Assembly (NCBI GenBank): GCA_019753175.1 | Contig: JAIELK010000006.1 | Span: forward strand, 227,569 to 291,568 | Direction of reading: 5' to 3' | DNA length: 64,000 nucleotides | Source of the DNA: Hyphomonadaceae bacterium | Lineage (GTDB): Bacteria; Pseudomonadota; Alphaproteobacteria; Caulobacterales; Aquidulcibacteraceae | In this document: in pieces, positions 1 through 8,340 of the stretch | Layout of the letters: each line of letters begins with the position of its first letter | Numbering within the stretch: position 1 is the stretch's first letter | The notes under the pieces: model-generated | Seen by the model: only the letters and a program-made list of their open reading frames with translations | The model's database searches: none | Told to the model about the DNA's origin: nothing | Position numbers and translations under genes: made by a program

Positions 1-543
1 AGCTGGCGCGCCGAAACGGGCGGCGTTGTCGAGCGCCCAAAGGTAGACAGCGCGGCAATCCTCAAGCCCGACCGGAAATTTGTGCTCCGGCGCCAAGCGA
101 TAATCCACCGACACCACCGGTGCGCCAGTTTCTTTCGCGATCAGCGCGCAGAGACGATCGCAGCTTTCGAGCGATCCGATCACACCGCCGCCGGCGTGAA
201 AATACACCAGCAGCGCCGCCGAATTGTCGCGCACGGTTGGCAGATAGAGACGCACCGGCGTCGTGTGGGTGCGGCCCGTGACCGAGGCCTTCTCGATGCG
301 CACGCCGGCAACGCGCCCGCCGTGGAAAATCTCGCTGCCTACCTCCGTCTGCGCGCGTGCGCGTGCAACCGACACTTCCCCGCCAGCGGCCGCTCGTTTG
401 CGCGCCTGCGCTTCGAGAAACTGCATGCGCGGATCGAGCGTCATGCCGCGTACCATGCGCGGCTCGCCGCCGGACGCCTTGATCAACGCCGCATCGGAGC
501 GCGCCAACATCAGACGTACGATCGTGTTGCGCAGCCAGCTCAA
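1..543 (-). CDS. Alpha/beta hydrolase (HSL/esterase type), 3' end outside window
   Basis: N-terminal 181 codons of a hydrolase that runs off the left edge. The translation carries YFHAGGGVIGS, the HGGG-type oxyanion-hole motif of the hormone-sensitive-lipase esterase family (here with Ala in the second position), followed by VDYRLAPEHKFP, the usual downstream signature. The nucleophile GxSxG would lie beyond the edge, so catalytic competence cannot be judged. The likely start is a TTG that overlaps the stop of the upstream TetR gene as TTGA, which suggests one transcript and translational coupling. Substrate unknown; esters or acylated small molecules would fit the family. Confidence 0.8.
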   Translation of the reverse strand, partial: MSWLRNTIVRLMLARSDAALIKASGGEPRMVRGMTLDPRMQFLEAQARKRAAAGGEVSVARARAQTEVGSEIFHGGRVAGVRIEKASVTGRTHTTPVRLYLPTVRDNSAALLVYFHAGGGVIGSLESCDRLCALIAKETGAPVVSVDYRLAPEHKFPVGLEDCRAVYLWALDNAARFGAPA

Positions 544-1169
544 GGCAGGTCCTTATCGGTTTGCCTCGGGGCGCCGTCCAAGCCGCGTAGAATCAGCCCC
601 ACCGCGAAGTCCGACGCCTCGGCAATCGCCGGCGGCGAGTGGCGCAGCATGGCCGTGCCCAGTTCCTGGGCGATGCCGATGCAGGCGCAGGCGAGATAGT
701 CGGCGTCGATGCGCGGCGCCATCCCACGCACGATCGCATCCTCGAGACCGAGGCGCACCTCGTCATAGACCGCCATCATTTCCGGGGTGTCGGAACGCAC
801 GTGGGGGCGCCGCTCGTCGATCGGCCGGCCCTCCATCGCGTTCTCCTCGGCGATGAACGCAAAATACGCGCTAAAGGCGCTGCGCAGATAATCTTCAAAG
901 CTTCGCGCGCGTTCGCGTGCGGCGCGCAGCAGCGGTTTGAAGCGCAGAGCTGCGTCGTCGGCGATCGCCTCGAACACTTCTTCCTTGGAGCGGAAGTAGT
1001 TGTAGAAGGTGCCGGAGGCGAGCTCGGTGCCGCGAATGATGTCACGCACAGATGCACCCTCATAACCCATCTGCGCGAACACGCGCCGCGCGGCGGCCAA
1101 AATGGCCTGCCGGTTCGCGACTTTCGTGCGTTCGCGCTTGCCGATCGGCTCGATCGCCGTCTCGCTCAT
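540..1169 (-). CDS. TetR/AcrR family transcriptional regulator
   Basis: 209 aa, normal length for TetR regulators. Residues about 15-62 form the DNA-binding domain: RQAILAAARRVFAQMGYEG followed by ASVRDI and GTFYNYFRSKEEVFEAI, the characteristic recognition-helix region. The C-terminal part is the variable ligand-binding helical bundle. The stop overlaps the start of the esterase gene by four bases, so the two are probably co-transcribed and the regulator likely controls this small operon in response to a hydrophobic or acyl ligand (inference). Nothing in the sequence names the ligand. Confidence 0.9.
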   Translation of the reverse strand: MSETAIEPIGKRERTKVANRQAILAAARRVFAQMGYEGASVRDIIRGTELASGTFYNYFRSKEEVFEAIADDAALRFKPLLRAARERARSFEDYLRSAFSAYFAFIAEENAMEGRPIDERRPHVRSDTPEMMAVYDEVRLGLEDAIVRGMAPRIDADYLACACIGIAQELGTAMLRHSPPAIAEASDFAVGLILRGLDGAPRQTDKDLP

Positions 1170-1232
1170 GACTCTCCCTCAAACCCTGACCCGGGTTAGC
1201 GCATGAACGTGACGGGCCGTCAAGTTTAATAC

Positions 1233-2537
1233 CTAGCGGCCGCGAAGATCGTCATCTTGGTCCGCAGCGCCGCCGCCCGGCGGCACATCGAGTGTGCCGA
1301 CCGCCGCCAGCAATTGCCGTTCGGCAACCACGAGATCGCGTTCGGCCTGAGCCAAAGCCAAGCGGGCGTTCAGGAGGTCCTGTTCCTGGTCCAGCACTTC
1401 GACGGTGGAGCGCAGCCCAGTCTCCTGCTCCAGGGTCACGCCCTCGTAGGCAAGCTCGGCGGCGTCGACCTGCTCACGCGCGGACTCCACCGCCGCGCGC
1501 GCGCTGGTGAGCCCGGTCCAGGCGTTCGTGACGCTTTCTTCGACCGCGCGCTGCGCAGCCGCGAGGTCGAGGTTTGACGCCGCGCGCAGCGCGCGTTGCT
1601 GCCGCGTCCGCGAGCGGATTTCGCCGCCGCGAAACAACGGAATCGTGACACGGACCCCGAGTGAGTCGGTGCTGGTCTCGGAATCGTCGACGTCGAAGTC
1701 GGCGCCGCGCTGCTGACCTGCTTCCAGCGTCATGTTGAGACGGCCCTGAGCGGCGGCGGCGTCAACATTCGCGTCCGCGAGGCGCGTATCGGCGAGCGCC
1801 CCAATCAGCACGGGGCTGTTTTCCTCCGCAATCGCCATGGCCGCGCCGAGATCGCTCGGCAATCCTTCCGTCGCAGGCGCTGGCGCGAGATCCGAAGGTG
1901 GGCGGCCCACCAGCCGCTGATAGGCTTGCACAGACGCGGCCAATGCGCCCTGCGCCTGCACCAATTGCGTTCGCGCTTGCGCCAAGCGAGCACGCGCTTG
2001 CTCGACATCGGTGCGGGTAACGACGCCGACCTCGAACTGGGCCTGCGCGAACTCGTAAAGCCGCGTGAGATTGGAGACGGTTGTTTCGCGTGCAGAGACA
2101 ACCTGCAGCGATTGGCGCACGTTCGCGTAAGCGCGGGTGACGTCCAATAAGAGCGTCTGACGTGTTTGCTCGTAGTCTGCGACCGCGCCGGCAATCTGAG
2201 CGCGCGCCGCACGAGTGGCCGCGACCACGCGACCTGATCCGAACAGCAGTTGCGAGACGTTAGCGGAGGCGGTCCAGGTTTCCTCGCGATCGGTTTCCAG
2301 CAACGGGTCTTCAGCGTCGCGATCGGCGGCGACGGCGAGCCCGGTCACGGAAATCTGCGGCAAGGCGGCCGATAACGCCTGCGGCAGGGTCTCGCGGGTC
2401 GCCCGCAAGCGTTGCCGCTGGGCGGCGAGGCTGGGATTAGTCTCTACCGCGGTGACCATTGCCTCGCCAAGCGTCTGAGCCGCCGCCGGCGCTGTCGCGG
2501 CCATGAGGGCGGCCAAGGATGCCATTACCAGACGCAT
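1233..2537 (-). CDS. TolC-family outer membrane efflux protein
   Basis: 434 aa, the usual length for TolC. It begins with a signal peptide (MRLVMASLAALMAATAPAAA, cleavage near AQTLGEAM). Two long Ala/Gln/Arg-rich helical repeats follow (about residues 25-215 and 230-415), matching the two OEP domains that build the trimeric outer-membrane/periplasmic tunnel. PLFRGGEIRSR in the second half is a common TolC signature. No inner-membrane pump or adaptor lies beside it here, so the transport partner (RND pump or type I secretion ABC system) is unknown. The flanking TetR gene, on the same strand downstream, may be independent. Confidence 0.9.
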   Translation of the reverse strand: MRLVMASLAALMAATAPAAAQTLGEAMVTAVETNPSLAAQRQRLRATRETLPQALSAALPQISVTGLAVAADRDAEDPLLETDREETWTASANVSQLLFGSGRVVAATRAARAQIAGAVADYEQTRQTLLLDVTRAYANVRQSLQVVSARETTVSNLTRLYEFAQAQFEVGVVTRTDVEQARARLAQARTQLVQAQGALAASVQAYQRLVGRPPSDLAPAPATEGLPSDLGAAMAIAEENSPVLIGALADTRLADANVDAAAAQGRLNMTLEAGQQRGADFDVDDSETSTDSLGVRVTIPLFRGGEIRSRTRQQRALRAASNLDLAAAQRAVEESVTNAWTGLTSARAAVESAREQVDAAELAYEGVTLEQETGLRSTVEVLDQEQDLLNARLALAQAERDLVVAERQLLAAVGTLDVPPGGGAADQDDDLRGR

Positions 2538-2684
2538 GAGAACTTCTTCCTCAGTTGGACCGCCGACTTTCCCGGGGTCGCCGGACCTCCAGGAACATAG
2601 GGTCTCATACGAATGTCGTCCAAGCTAAGATCGCCACAACGCGGCACATCTTCGTCCCGGTTTGCAAAGGCGTCGTAAACGGAA

Positions 2685-2718
2685 GCGGCGCTCCGCTTAA
2701 GGAGCGCCGCCATTTTTT
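2685..2718 (+). terminator. Rho-independent terminator-like hairpin reading on the plus strand
   Basis: Perfect 10-bp stem (2685-2694 with 2701-2710), loop GCTTAA, then CATTTTTT. The T-run follows the stem only on the plus strand, although both annotated neighbours (tolC-like gene and EF-hand gene) are on the minus strand. What plus-strand transcript it ends is not clear; see findings. Confidence 0.6.
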
Positions 2719-2728
2719 GGGGTGATTG

Positions 2729-2748
2729 CCGTATTTCGCCTAATACGG
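2729..2748 (-). terminator. Short hairpin directly after the EF-hand gene
   Basis: Inverted repeat CCGTATT / AATACGG (7 bp, 6-nt loop), two bases beyond the EF-hand gene's stop. There is no T-run on the minus strand immediately after it, so it is only a possible 3'-end stabiliser or weak terminator. Confidence 0.35.
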
Positions 2749-2749
2749 G

Positions 2750-3346
2750 TCAGTTAGCCCCGTGACGCTGCATGGGTTCATGCGCCGCGTGTTCTTCCCG
2801 CGTGATACGGCCATCGCCATTGGCGTCGAGGCGCTCAAACATGCGTGCGCTCATTGCATCAAACTCGCTACGCGAGAGCTGGCCATCCTGGTTGGCGTCA
2901 CGGCCGCCGCGCCCGCGGCGATGCTCGCCGCGCTGGGGCCGTTCGGACTGCGAGATCACGCCATCGTTGTTGGCGTCCAGCCGGGCGAACATCCGATTCG
3001 GACGCGCAAGGAATTCCTCACGGGTGATCTGCCCGTCATTGTTGGCGTCCGCCCGTTCGAGATGTTCGCCACGACCGCCACGCCGATGGCCGTGGCCGCC
3101 GCCATGCTCGCGACGGCCCGCGTGCATCTCGTCGCGGCTGACTTGGCCGTCGTCGTTGGCGTCCATCTGTCTGAAGTGCGATGTGCGCGCGGCGTCGAAC
3201 TCTTGCCGTGTCACGACTCCGTCATTGTTGGCGTCCGCGCTCTGGAACATGCGGCCTGGGCTGTGCTCGCGGCTCTCCTGTGCGACAGCCAAGCCTGCGA
3301 CCGCCAATGCCGCTGCGCTGGCGGCAATGAATACTGCTTTCCGCAT
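2750..3346 (-). CDS. Secreted EF-hand calcium-binding protein with six EF loops
   Basis: 198 aa. A clear signal peptide (MRKAVFIAASAAALAVAGLAVAQ) sends it to the periplasm or outside. The mature part holds six EF-hand loops of the form DANNDG / DANDDG / DANQDG / DANGDG followed by (I/V/L)(T/S)RxE, spaced about 20-30 residues, with a His/Gly/Arg-rich linker (residues about 82-93) in the middle. The family binds Ca2+; the His-rich linker could bind other metals (inference). A second, divergent EF-hand lipoprotein gene follows on the same strand upstream. The near-identical loop codons create a DNA-level repeat across the gene. Confidence 0.9.
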   Translation of the reverse strand: MRKAVFIAASAAALAVAGLAVAQESREHSPGRMFQSADANNDGVVTRQEFDAARTSHFRQMDANDDGQVSRDEMHAGRREHGGGHGHRRGGRGEHLERADANNDGQITREEFLARPNRMFARLDANNDGVISQSERPQRGEHRRGRGGRDANQDGQLSRSEFDAMSARMFERLDANGDGRITREEHAAHEPMQRHGAN

Positions 3347-3439
3347 CGAGTGACTCCTCTGCGCCGCGTGTGCGGCGATGGCAGCGGACTAACGGTTGCA
3401 CGTGTCACGGCTTCGTCGCAGTGGCGACAAATTGTGTCG

Positions 3440-3934
3440 TCAGGGGCGGGCGCCGCCTGGCACGGGCGCGCGCTGCCGTTCGGGCGCGGGCGGGCGCGCC
3501 TGGCCAACGAGGCGCACGAACTCAGCGCGCGTCAGCGTCCGGCTCTGATCTTCATCGTAATCGCTGGCGCGCGCGCGGATTTCAGCCTCGAACTCGGCGC
3601 GGGTGATGCTGTTGTCGACATTGCGGTCGAAATCGAGCCGGAACGGCCCGAGCTGACCGCCGCCAAGCACCAGGTTGGCCCAGTTCTGAAACTCGATCGG
3701 CTGCAGCTGGGTGTCGTTGTTGGCGTCGGCGCGCGCGAATTCGCGCGCGATGCCGCTCTCGATCTCGGCGCTGGTGACGGCAGCGTCGCCGTCCCCGTCG
3801 AAACTTACGAACATAAGCGCGTCCGCCGACAGCAAGGCGCGGATCGGTTCGTTCGCACCTCCGCCCCCACCGCCGGTGGCGCAGGCCGTCAGAGCCGCCG
3901 CCGCGCACACGCCCGCAATAAGCTTCACCGTCAT
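3440..3934 (-). CDS. EF-hand lipoprotein
   Basis: 164 aa from the ATG at 3934, chosen because AGGGGAAACG stands just before it and a lipoprotein signal follows (MTVKLIAGVCAAAALTACAT; lipobox LTAC). A longer upstream reading frame exists but lacks these. EF-hand-like loops are visible at FDGDGDAAVTSAE, ADANNDTQLQPIEF, FDRNVDNSITRAEF and YDEDQSRTLTRAEF; several lack the central Gly, so calcium affinity may be reduced. Lipid-anchored periplasmic calcium binder is the likely role. It lies 93 bp upstream of the six-loop EF-hand gene, in the same direction. Confidence 0.82.
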   Translation of the reverse strand: MTVKLIAGVCAAAALTACATGGGGGGANEPIRALLSADALMFVSFDGDGDAAVTSAEIESGIAREFARADANNDTQLQPIEFQNWANLVLGGGQLGPFRLDFDRNVDNSITRAEFEAEIRARASDYDEDQSRTLTRAEFVRLVGQARPPAPERQRAPVPGGARP

Positions 3935-4105
3935 TCGTTTCCCCTGTTTCTGGACGCCACGAAGGCGACGGACCTTGGCGGTCTTAAGGCATGGCGCGCG
4001 AACTTGCGACAAAGTTTGTCGCGTTCCGCGCCCCGGCCATGCTTTGCCATCTTTGGCCAGACGCGCGCGCTGGATTTTCCGTCGTCGACGTCGCAGATGA
4101 GAGGT

Positions 4106-4831
4106 ATGTCCATTGAGGACCCGCACGTACTCATCGTCGACGACCATCGCGAAATACGCGAAACGCTGGCCCAGTTCCTGCAAAAGAACGGCCGGCGAGC
4201 GACCGCCGTCGCCAACGCCGAGGCGGCGCGGAGAGCGCTGAAGGAAGCCCGTGTCGATCTCGTCATCCTCGATATCATGATGCCGGGCGAAGATGGACTT
4301 TCGCTCTGCCGTCACATTCGCGACGCCGAAGGCGTGCCGGTGATTCTGCTGTCAGCGCGCGCAGAAGACGTCGACCGCATTGTCGGGCTTGAACTCGGGG
4401 CGGACGATTATGTGGTCAAGCCGTTCAACCCCCGCGAATTGCTGGCGCGCATTGACGCGGTGCTGCGACGCACGCACGCGCTGCCGCCGCGCGCCGCGTC
4501 AAGCGCCGCCGGCGAACAGCTGCGCTTCGACCGCTGGACGCTCAAGGTGGCCGAGCGCGAATTGGTCGACGATGCCGGCGAAACGCATGAACTCAGCACG
4601 GGCGAATATCGCCTGCTGCTCACTTTCCTACAGCGCCCCAAGATCGTGCTCTCGCGCGAGCAATTGCTCGACCTCGCCTTCGACCGCGGCGCGGACGTGT
4701 TCGACCGCGCCGTGGACACCCAGGTTTCCCGCCTCCGGCGCAAGATCGAGGCCGATCCTGGTGCGCCGAGACTGATCAAGACCGTGTGGGGCGGGGGCTA
4801 TGTCTTCACTGCGCCGGTGGACAAGCTTTGA
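4106..4831 (+). CDS. OmpR-family DNA-binding response regulator
   Basis: About 241 aa. Receiver domain at residues 1-120 with VLIVDDH (acidic pocket), phospho-acceptor Asp56 in VILDIMMPGEDG, and the conserved Lys in DDYVVKPFNPRELLARI. The C-terminal winged helix (about 140-235) shows LSREQLLDLAFDR and VDTQVSRLRRKIE, then TVWGGGYVF. The annotated frame stays open far upstream but only as antisense of the EF-hand genes; ATG 4106, or ATG 4097 three codons earlier, is the realistic start. Its stop overlaps the sensor kinase start (TTGA). Probably controls envelope or osmotic genes in the manner of OmpR (inference). Confidence 0.93.
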   Translation: MSIEDPHVLIVDDHREIRETLAQFLQKNGRRATAVANAEAARRALKEARVDLVILDIMMPGEDGLSLCRHIRDAEGVPVILLSARAEDVDRIVGLELGADDYVVKPFNPRELLARIDAVLRRTHALPPRAASSAAGEQLRFDRWTLKVAERELVDDAGETHELSTGEYRLLLTFLQRPKIVLSREQLLDLAFDRGADVFDRAVDTQVSRLRRKIEADPGAPRLIKTVWGGGYVFTAPVDKL

Positions 4832-6204
4832 ACTGGAATCCGCTCAACTCGCTCACCGGGCGCATGGTGATCGTCACCATTGTCGCGGTGGCGCTGTCGC
4901 ATGCGGCCGCGCTCTGGTTCTACGCGCATGAGCGCGGCGCCGCACTGCGCCAGGCGGCCGAGAGCGCAGCGGCGGATCGGATCGTCGCCTTCGCCGATCG
5001 CGCCCGCACGGCAGTCGCCTTCGGACGCAACGACGGTTTCGGTATTGCACGCGATCGCCGCGGACGCTTCGCGGTTCAAACTGAACCAGCGGTCTTGTCG
5101 AGCGACGCCGCCGGCCCGGGCGCCCGCATCGCCAGCGCGGTGTCCGAACAGCTCGACGGCGCCGAGGTGCGGGCCAACGCACGCGAGGTCGAGCGTTTGC
5201 TCGAACGCCGTTACCACGAGCGTATTCATGGCCCGACCCCCAGCGCCGCGCCACGCGACAGGCTGGTGCGCATCACCGAACTGAGCGTGTCCGTGCGCCT
5301 GGATGAGGCGCGTTGGCTGAACGGCAGGGCGTACCTACCGGCGCGCCGGCCCGTACCGCTGACCGGCATCCTGGGGGCGCTGATCTCGATCGCCGCGGTC
5401 GGCGTCGGCGCGGCTTTGGTGTCGCGGCAGATCGGGCGGCCGCTGAGCCAACTTGCGGCTGCCGCGCGCGCCTTGGGCGAAGGCAAAACGGACGTGACGG
5501 CTCCGGAACAAGGTCCGCGCGACTTGCGCCACGCGGCACGCGCCTTCAACACGATGGCCGAGCGGCTCGGCCGCCAGCTGACGCGCCAGCGGCAGATGCT
5601 GTGGGCTCTGAGCCACGATCTGCGCACGCCGATCACGGCGATCCGCCTACGCGCCGAACTGATCGACGATGAGACGGCGCGTCAACGGCTGCTCGCCTCT
5701 GTTTCGGAGATGGAGCAATTGACCGAGCAAGCGCTTGCGCTCGCGCGCGCCGGCGCCAGCGACGAGCCGCGCAGAGACGTCGACTTGAGCGACATCGCGC
5801 GAACCATGGTCGGCGAAATGCGCGACCTCGGTATGACCCTCGGCGTTAACGCCGACGCGCCGGTGATCGCGTCGTGTCGTCCGAGCGAGATCGCCCGCGC
5901 GCTGCGCAACCTCGCCGACAACGCCGTGAAACATGCTAAGGGCGGCATTGTGCAGGTCTATCGCAACGCCGAGGGTGAAGCGGTTGTCGAGGTCATCGAC
6001 GACGGGCCAGGCGTGCGCGAATCGCAGCTGGCGAAGCTCGCCGACGCTTTCTTTAGGGCCGACGAATCGCGCGCGCAAACGAACGGCGTTGGATTAGGCC
6101 TTGCGATCACACAAGCGATCGCCGAAGCGCACGGCGGACGATTGGTGCTGAAAAACCGCGAAAATGGCGGCTTTTCAGCGTCTCTCGTGCTGCCGAATTC
6201 ATAG
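4828..6204 (+). CDS. EnvZ-like sensor histidine kinase
   Basis: 458 aa from a TTG that overlaps the regulator's stop as TTGA; an ATG 12 codons in is the alternative. Order: TM1 (about 12-32), a periplasmic domain of about 140 residues, TM2 (about 175-196), HAMP, H-box LWALSHDLRTPITAIRLRAE (phospho-His about 262), then the ATPase with N-box NLADNAVKHA, G1 DDGPGV and G2 GVGLGLAI. All catalytic motifs are present. The H-box wording matches the EnvZ/RstB-type group. It should phosphorylate the response regulator encoded immediately upstream. Confidence 0.93.
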   Translation: MNWNPLNSLTGRMVIVTIVAVALSHAAALWFYAHERGAALRQAAESAAADRIVAFADRARTAVAFGRNDGFGIARDRRGRFAVQTEPAVLSSDAAGPGARIASAVSEQLDGAEVRANAREVERLLERRYHERIHGPTPSAAPRDRLVRITELSVSVRLDEARWLNGRAYLPARRPVPLTGILGALISIAAVGVGAALVSRQIGRPLSQLAAAARALGEGKTDVTAPEQGPRDLRHAARAFNTMAERLGRQLTRQRQMLWALSHDLRTPITAIRLRAELIDDETARQRLLASVSEMEQLTEQALALARAGASDEPRRDVDLSDIARTMVGEMRDLGMTLGVNADAPVIASCRPSEIARALRNLADNAVKHAKGGIVQVYRNAEGEAVVEVIDDGPGVRESQLAKLADAFFRADESRAQTNGVGLGLAITQAIAEAHGGRLVLKNRENGGFSASLVLPNS

Positions 6205-6233
6205 GCAGGTTCTGCGCAGCTTCGCACTCAATA

Positions 6234-6246
6234 GGTAAAGTTTACC
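6234..6246. promoter_or_regulatory. Small palindrome upstream of the membrane protein gene
   Basis: GGTAAAGTTTACC is a 6-bp inverted repeat with one central base, 33 bp before the start of the next gene and 29 bp after the kinase stop. Size and place suit an operator, possibly for the adjacent response regulator, but there is no direct support. Confidence 0.25.
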
Positions 6247-6279
6247 GGGCATTCACCGAAGCCGCCCGATGCACGCAGC

Positions 6280-7332
6280 ATGAGCATTGCTGCGAGCGCG
6301 TCGGGGACGGCGCCACACAAGATGCACTGGACCACCAAACTCGGCGTCGCCGCCGTGGTGCTGTTCATGCTTGTCGTCGCGGGCTTGAACGCGATCGGCT
6401 GGATCAACACGCTGCCGGGACCGGCGGGCATCGCCGCTGCGTTCGTCGCCATCAGTTTAGAAGCAATGGCGTTCGTGCTCTGGGAGCATTTGGTCGCGTA
6501 CCACAAGGCGCGCGACTACGGGCGCTTCATGCTCTCCTTGCTCGGCCTCATCTTTGCCGTCTCGATCAATGTCGAAGGCGGACATCGCGGGCTCGAGCAC
6601 ATGGCTGCGCCGTTTTATGTGCAGGCGGAAGCGGACCGCCGCACCGCGCAGGAAGCGCTCGACGCCGAGCGCGCCTCGATTACCGAACAGGTCGCTTCGC
6701 TGCAGACCCGCGTTGACGCCTTCGCCGCTACAAATCCGGGGCTCACGCTGTCGGGTCGCATGGAGCAATGGCGCGAGAATTTTGACATCGTGACCAGCGA
6801 GGATCGCAGACAGATCGCTGCACTTCGCGCCCGTCTCGATCAGCTGCCGCTGGTGGCGGCGGCGCCGGAGCCCTACCCCAAATGGGCGCCGTACGCGCTT
6901 GCCGCCGCGTTCGCCTTCTTCAGCGTGTTCGGGCTCACCATGTTCGGCGTCAAGGTTCCCGGTCCGGAGTTGCAGGTGGCCGGGCGCAACGCCGTCGCCG
7001 CGCGGCAGATGGCCAGCGCCATGCGCGCCAAGCAACTCGACACAATCGAGCAAACCGAGCCGCCCGCGATCCTGGAGAAGGCCGAAGAGCTGCCGCCGCT
7101 CGACGAGGATCAGATCCGGCGCGCCATCGCCGCGCTCGCGCTGCAGGAAAAGCCCATTACCGCGGTCAACGTCGCGCGCTTCTACAAGGTCAAGGTCGCG
7201 CGCGTTTATGGCTCGCCCGGGGTCATCCATTTGCAGGATTACATTGAACGAGAGCGCGTTCGCAAAGGCATGAAGACGGCCGCAGACGCGATCGCAGCAC
7301 CCGACGGCGTCGACGGAAAGCAAGCTGCCTAA
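6280..7332 (+). CDS. Unrecognised integral membrane protein with coiled coil and C-terminal helical domain
   Basis: 350 aa, no family recognised. Hydrophobic segments at about residues 21-43, 47-66 and 83-95 form an N-terminal membrane block; an Ala/Glu/Arg-rich stretch (about 112-195) looks like a coiled coil; a further membrane helix lies at about 206-224; the soluble C-terminus (about 265-335) reads LDEDQIRRAIAALALQ then KPITAVNVARFYKVKVARV and resembles a small helical, possibly winged-helix, fold. The layout (TM block, coiled coil, TM, cytoplasmic domain) would suit a sensor or scaffold, but no function can be assigned. It follows the two-component pair by 75 bp and may belong to it. Confidence 0.7.
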   Translation: MSIAASASGTAPHKMHWTTKLGVAAVVLFMLVVAGLNAIGWINTLPGPAGIAAAFVAISLEAMAFVLWEHLVAYHKARDYGRFMLSLLGLIFAVSINVEGGHRGLEHMAAPFYVQAEADRRTAQEALDAERASITEQVASLQTRVDAFAATNPGLTLSGRMEQWRENFDIVTSEDRRQIAALRARLDQLPLVAAAPEPYPKWAPYALAAAFAFFSVFGLTMFGVKVPGPELQVAGRNAVAARQMASAMRAKQLDTIEQTEPPAILEKAEELPPLDEDQIRRAIAALALQEKPITAVNVARFYKVKVARVYGSPGVIHLQDYIERERVRKGMKTAADAIAAPDGVDGKQAA

Positions 7333-7345
7333 GCACCGCAAGAGA

Positions 7346-7377
7346 CAGCGGGCGTCACCATGTGCTGACGCCCGCTG
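7346..7377. terminator. Bidirectional hairpin between convergent genes
   Basis: A 12-bp perfect inverted repeat (CAGCGGGCGTCA at 7346-7357 with its complement at 7366-7377) with an 8-nt loop. It lies between the stop of the plus-strand membrane protein (7332) and the stop of the minus-strand TraB/GumN gene (7392), where a shared terminator is expected. No T-run on either side. Confidence 0.6.
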
Positions 7378-7391
7378 CTCGCGTCGTCAAA

Positions 7392-8315
7392 TCACTCCAC
7401 GCGCTCGACGGTGTAGCCCGCCGCGCGCAGCTGTGCGATCAAACCATCCTCGCCCAGCATGTGCCCCGCGCCCACGGCGATGAAATCAACGCCCGAACCT
7501 GCGAGTTCCTGACGCAGCACCGTCACCCAGGCGTCATTGCGATCGGCAAGCAGCACCTCATAAACCGCCGGATACTCCGCGCGCATGTCGGTGACGACCA
7601 TCTGTTCCAATGTCGCCAGATCACCGGTCTCCCAAGCCGCAGCCATGCGCTCAATCTGCTGTGATCCCTTTGCTGCCTCGTCGATGGACTCGATCAACAT
7701 TTGACGCTGCACATCATCGCTGAATCCCGCGAGCATGCCGAGCTGCTGTTCGGCTGTTTCGAACGCGCGCATATGCTTACCGTTGGCGTCGCCGAACGCG
7801 TCGATCTGGCGGTCAGCGCCGGCGGCCGGATCAAAGCCGGCGCGCACACTTGGCAGCAGCGCGAGCGTGACGGCGGCGAGCCATGGGCGCAAGCCGTCGA
7901 AGGCGTTAGGCGGAACGCCTAGCGCTTGCAGTGCGGCGGCGAGGCGAGCGTTTTCATCTGCACTGAGGTAACTCGACAGCGGCCGATCTGATGCGGCGCG
8001 TCCATACTGCATAGCCAATTGCTGGATCTGCGCGTCGGTCTCGGGCGAGATCGGCATTTCAGTCCAGATTTCTTCAGCTTCGGCAATGCCGGCTTGCGCA
8101 CGTGCTCCGCCCCAAGGCGCGCCCGGACGGCGCAAATGCAGGGTGCCGAACAGATACATAGTGGAGTCCGCATCGCGCGCGACGTACAGCGCCGGACCGG
8201 GCGCGAATTGCTGTTCCCTGACAGTGTTCGGTGTGTCGCTGGTTGCGCCCGAGGCGCATGCCGCCAACAACGCGGCCGCTACGAGCAGCGTTGTTTTCAA
8301 ACCATAACGTTTCAT
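7392..8315 (-). CDS. TraB/GumN-family lipoprotein
   Basis: 307 aa, typical of the TraB/GumN (PF01963) group of metal-dependent peptidase-like proteins. The N-terminus is a lipoprotein signal (LLVAALLAACAS). Two family motifs are visible: MYLFGTLHLRR near residue 53 (the GTxH motif) and VGAGHMLGEDG near the C-terminus (the GxxH motif), which together supply the metal-binding histidines. Start supported by AGGAGA just upstream. Last gene of a minus-strand group with the XRE regulator and two membrane proteins, 25 bp downstream of its neighbour. Substrate unknown. Confidence 0.88.
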   Translation of the reverse strand: MKRYGLKTTLLVAAALLAACASGATSDTPNTVREQQFAPGPALYVARDADSTMYLFGTLHLRRPGAPWGGARAQAGIAEAEEIWTEMPISPETDAQIQQLAMQYGRAASDRPLSSYLSADENARLAAALQALGVPPNAFDGLRPWLAAVTLALLPSVRAGFDPAAGADRQIDAFGDANGKHMRAFETAEQQLGMLAGFSDDVQRQMLIESIDEAAKGSQQIERMAAAWETGDLATLEQMVVTDMRAEYPAVYEVLLADRNDAWVTVLRQELAGSGVDFIAVGAGHMLGEDGLIAQLRAAGYTVERVE

Positions 8316-8340
8316 GGGTTTCTCCTCGATTGAACGGTTT

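Noticed and set aside
2525..2713. 62-codon minus-strand frame before the tolC-like gene
   Set aside because: Its start lies inside the terminator hairpin, there is no ribosome site, and it overlaps the next gene by 13 bp. Kept only as a note in the findings.
2762..4105. Very long plus-strand open frame running into the response regulator
   Set aside because: It is antisense to two EF-hand genes; its repeated VVGV pattern is the complement of the DANND codons. Only the part from about 4106 shows a protein family.
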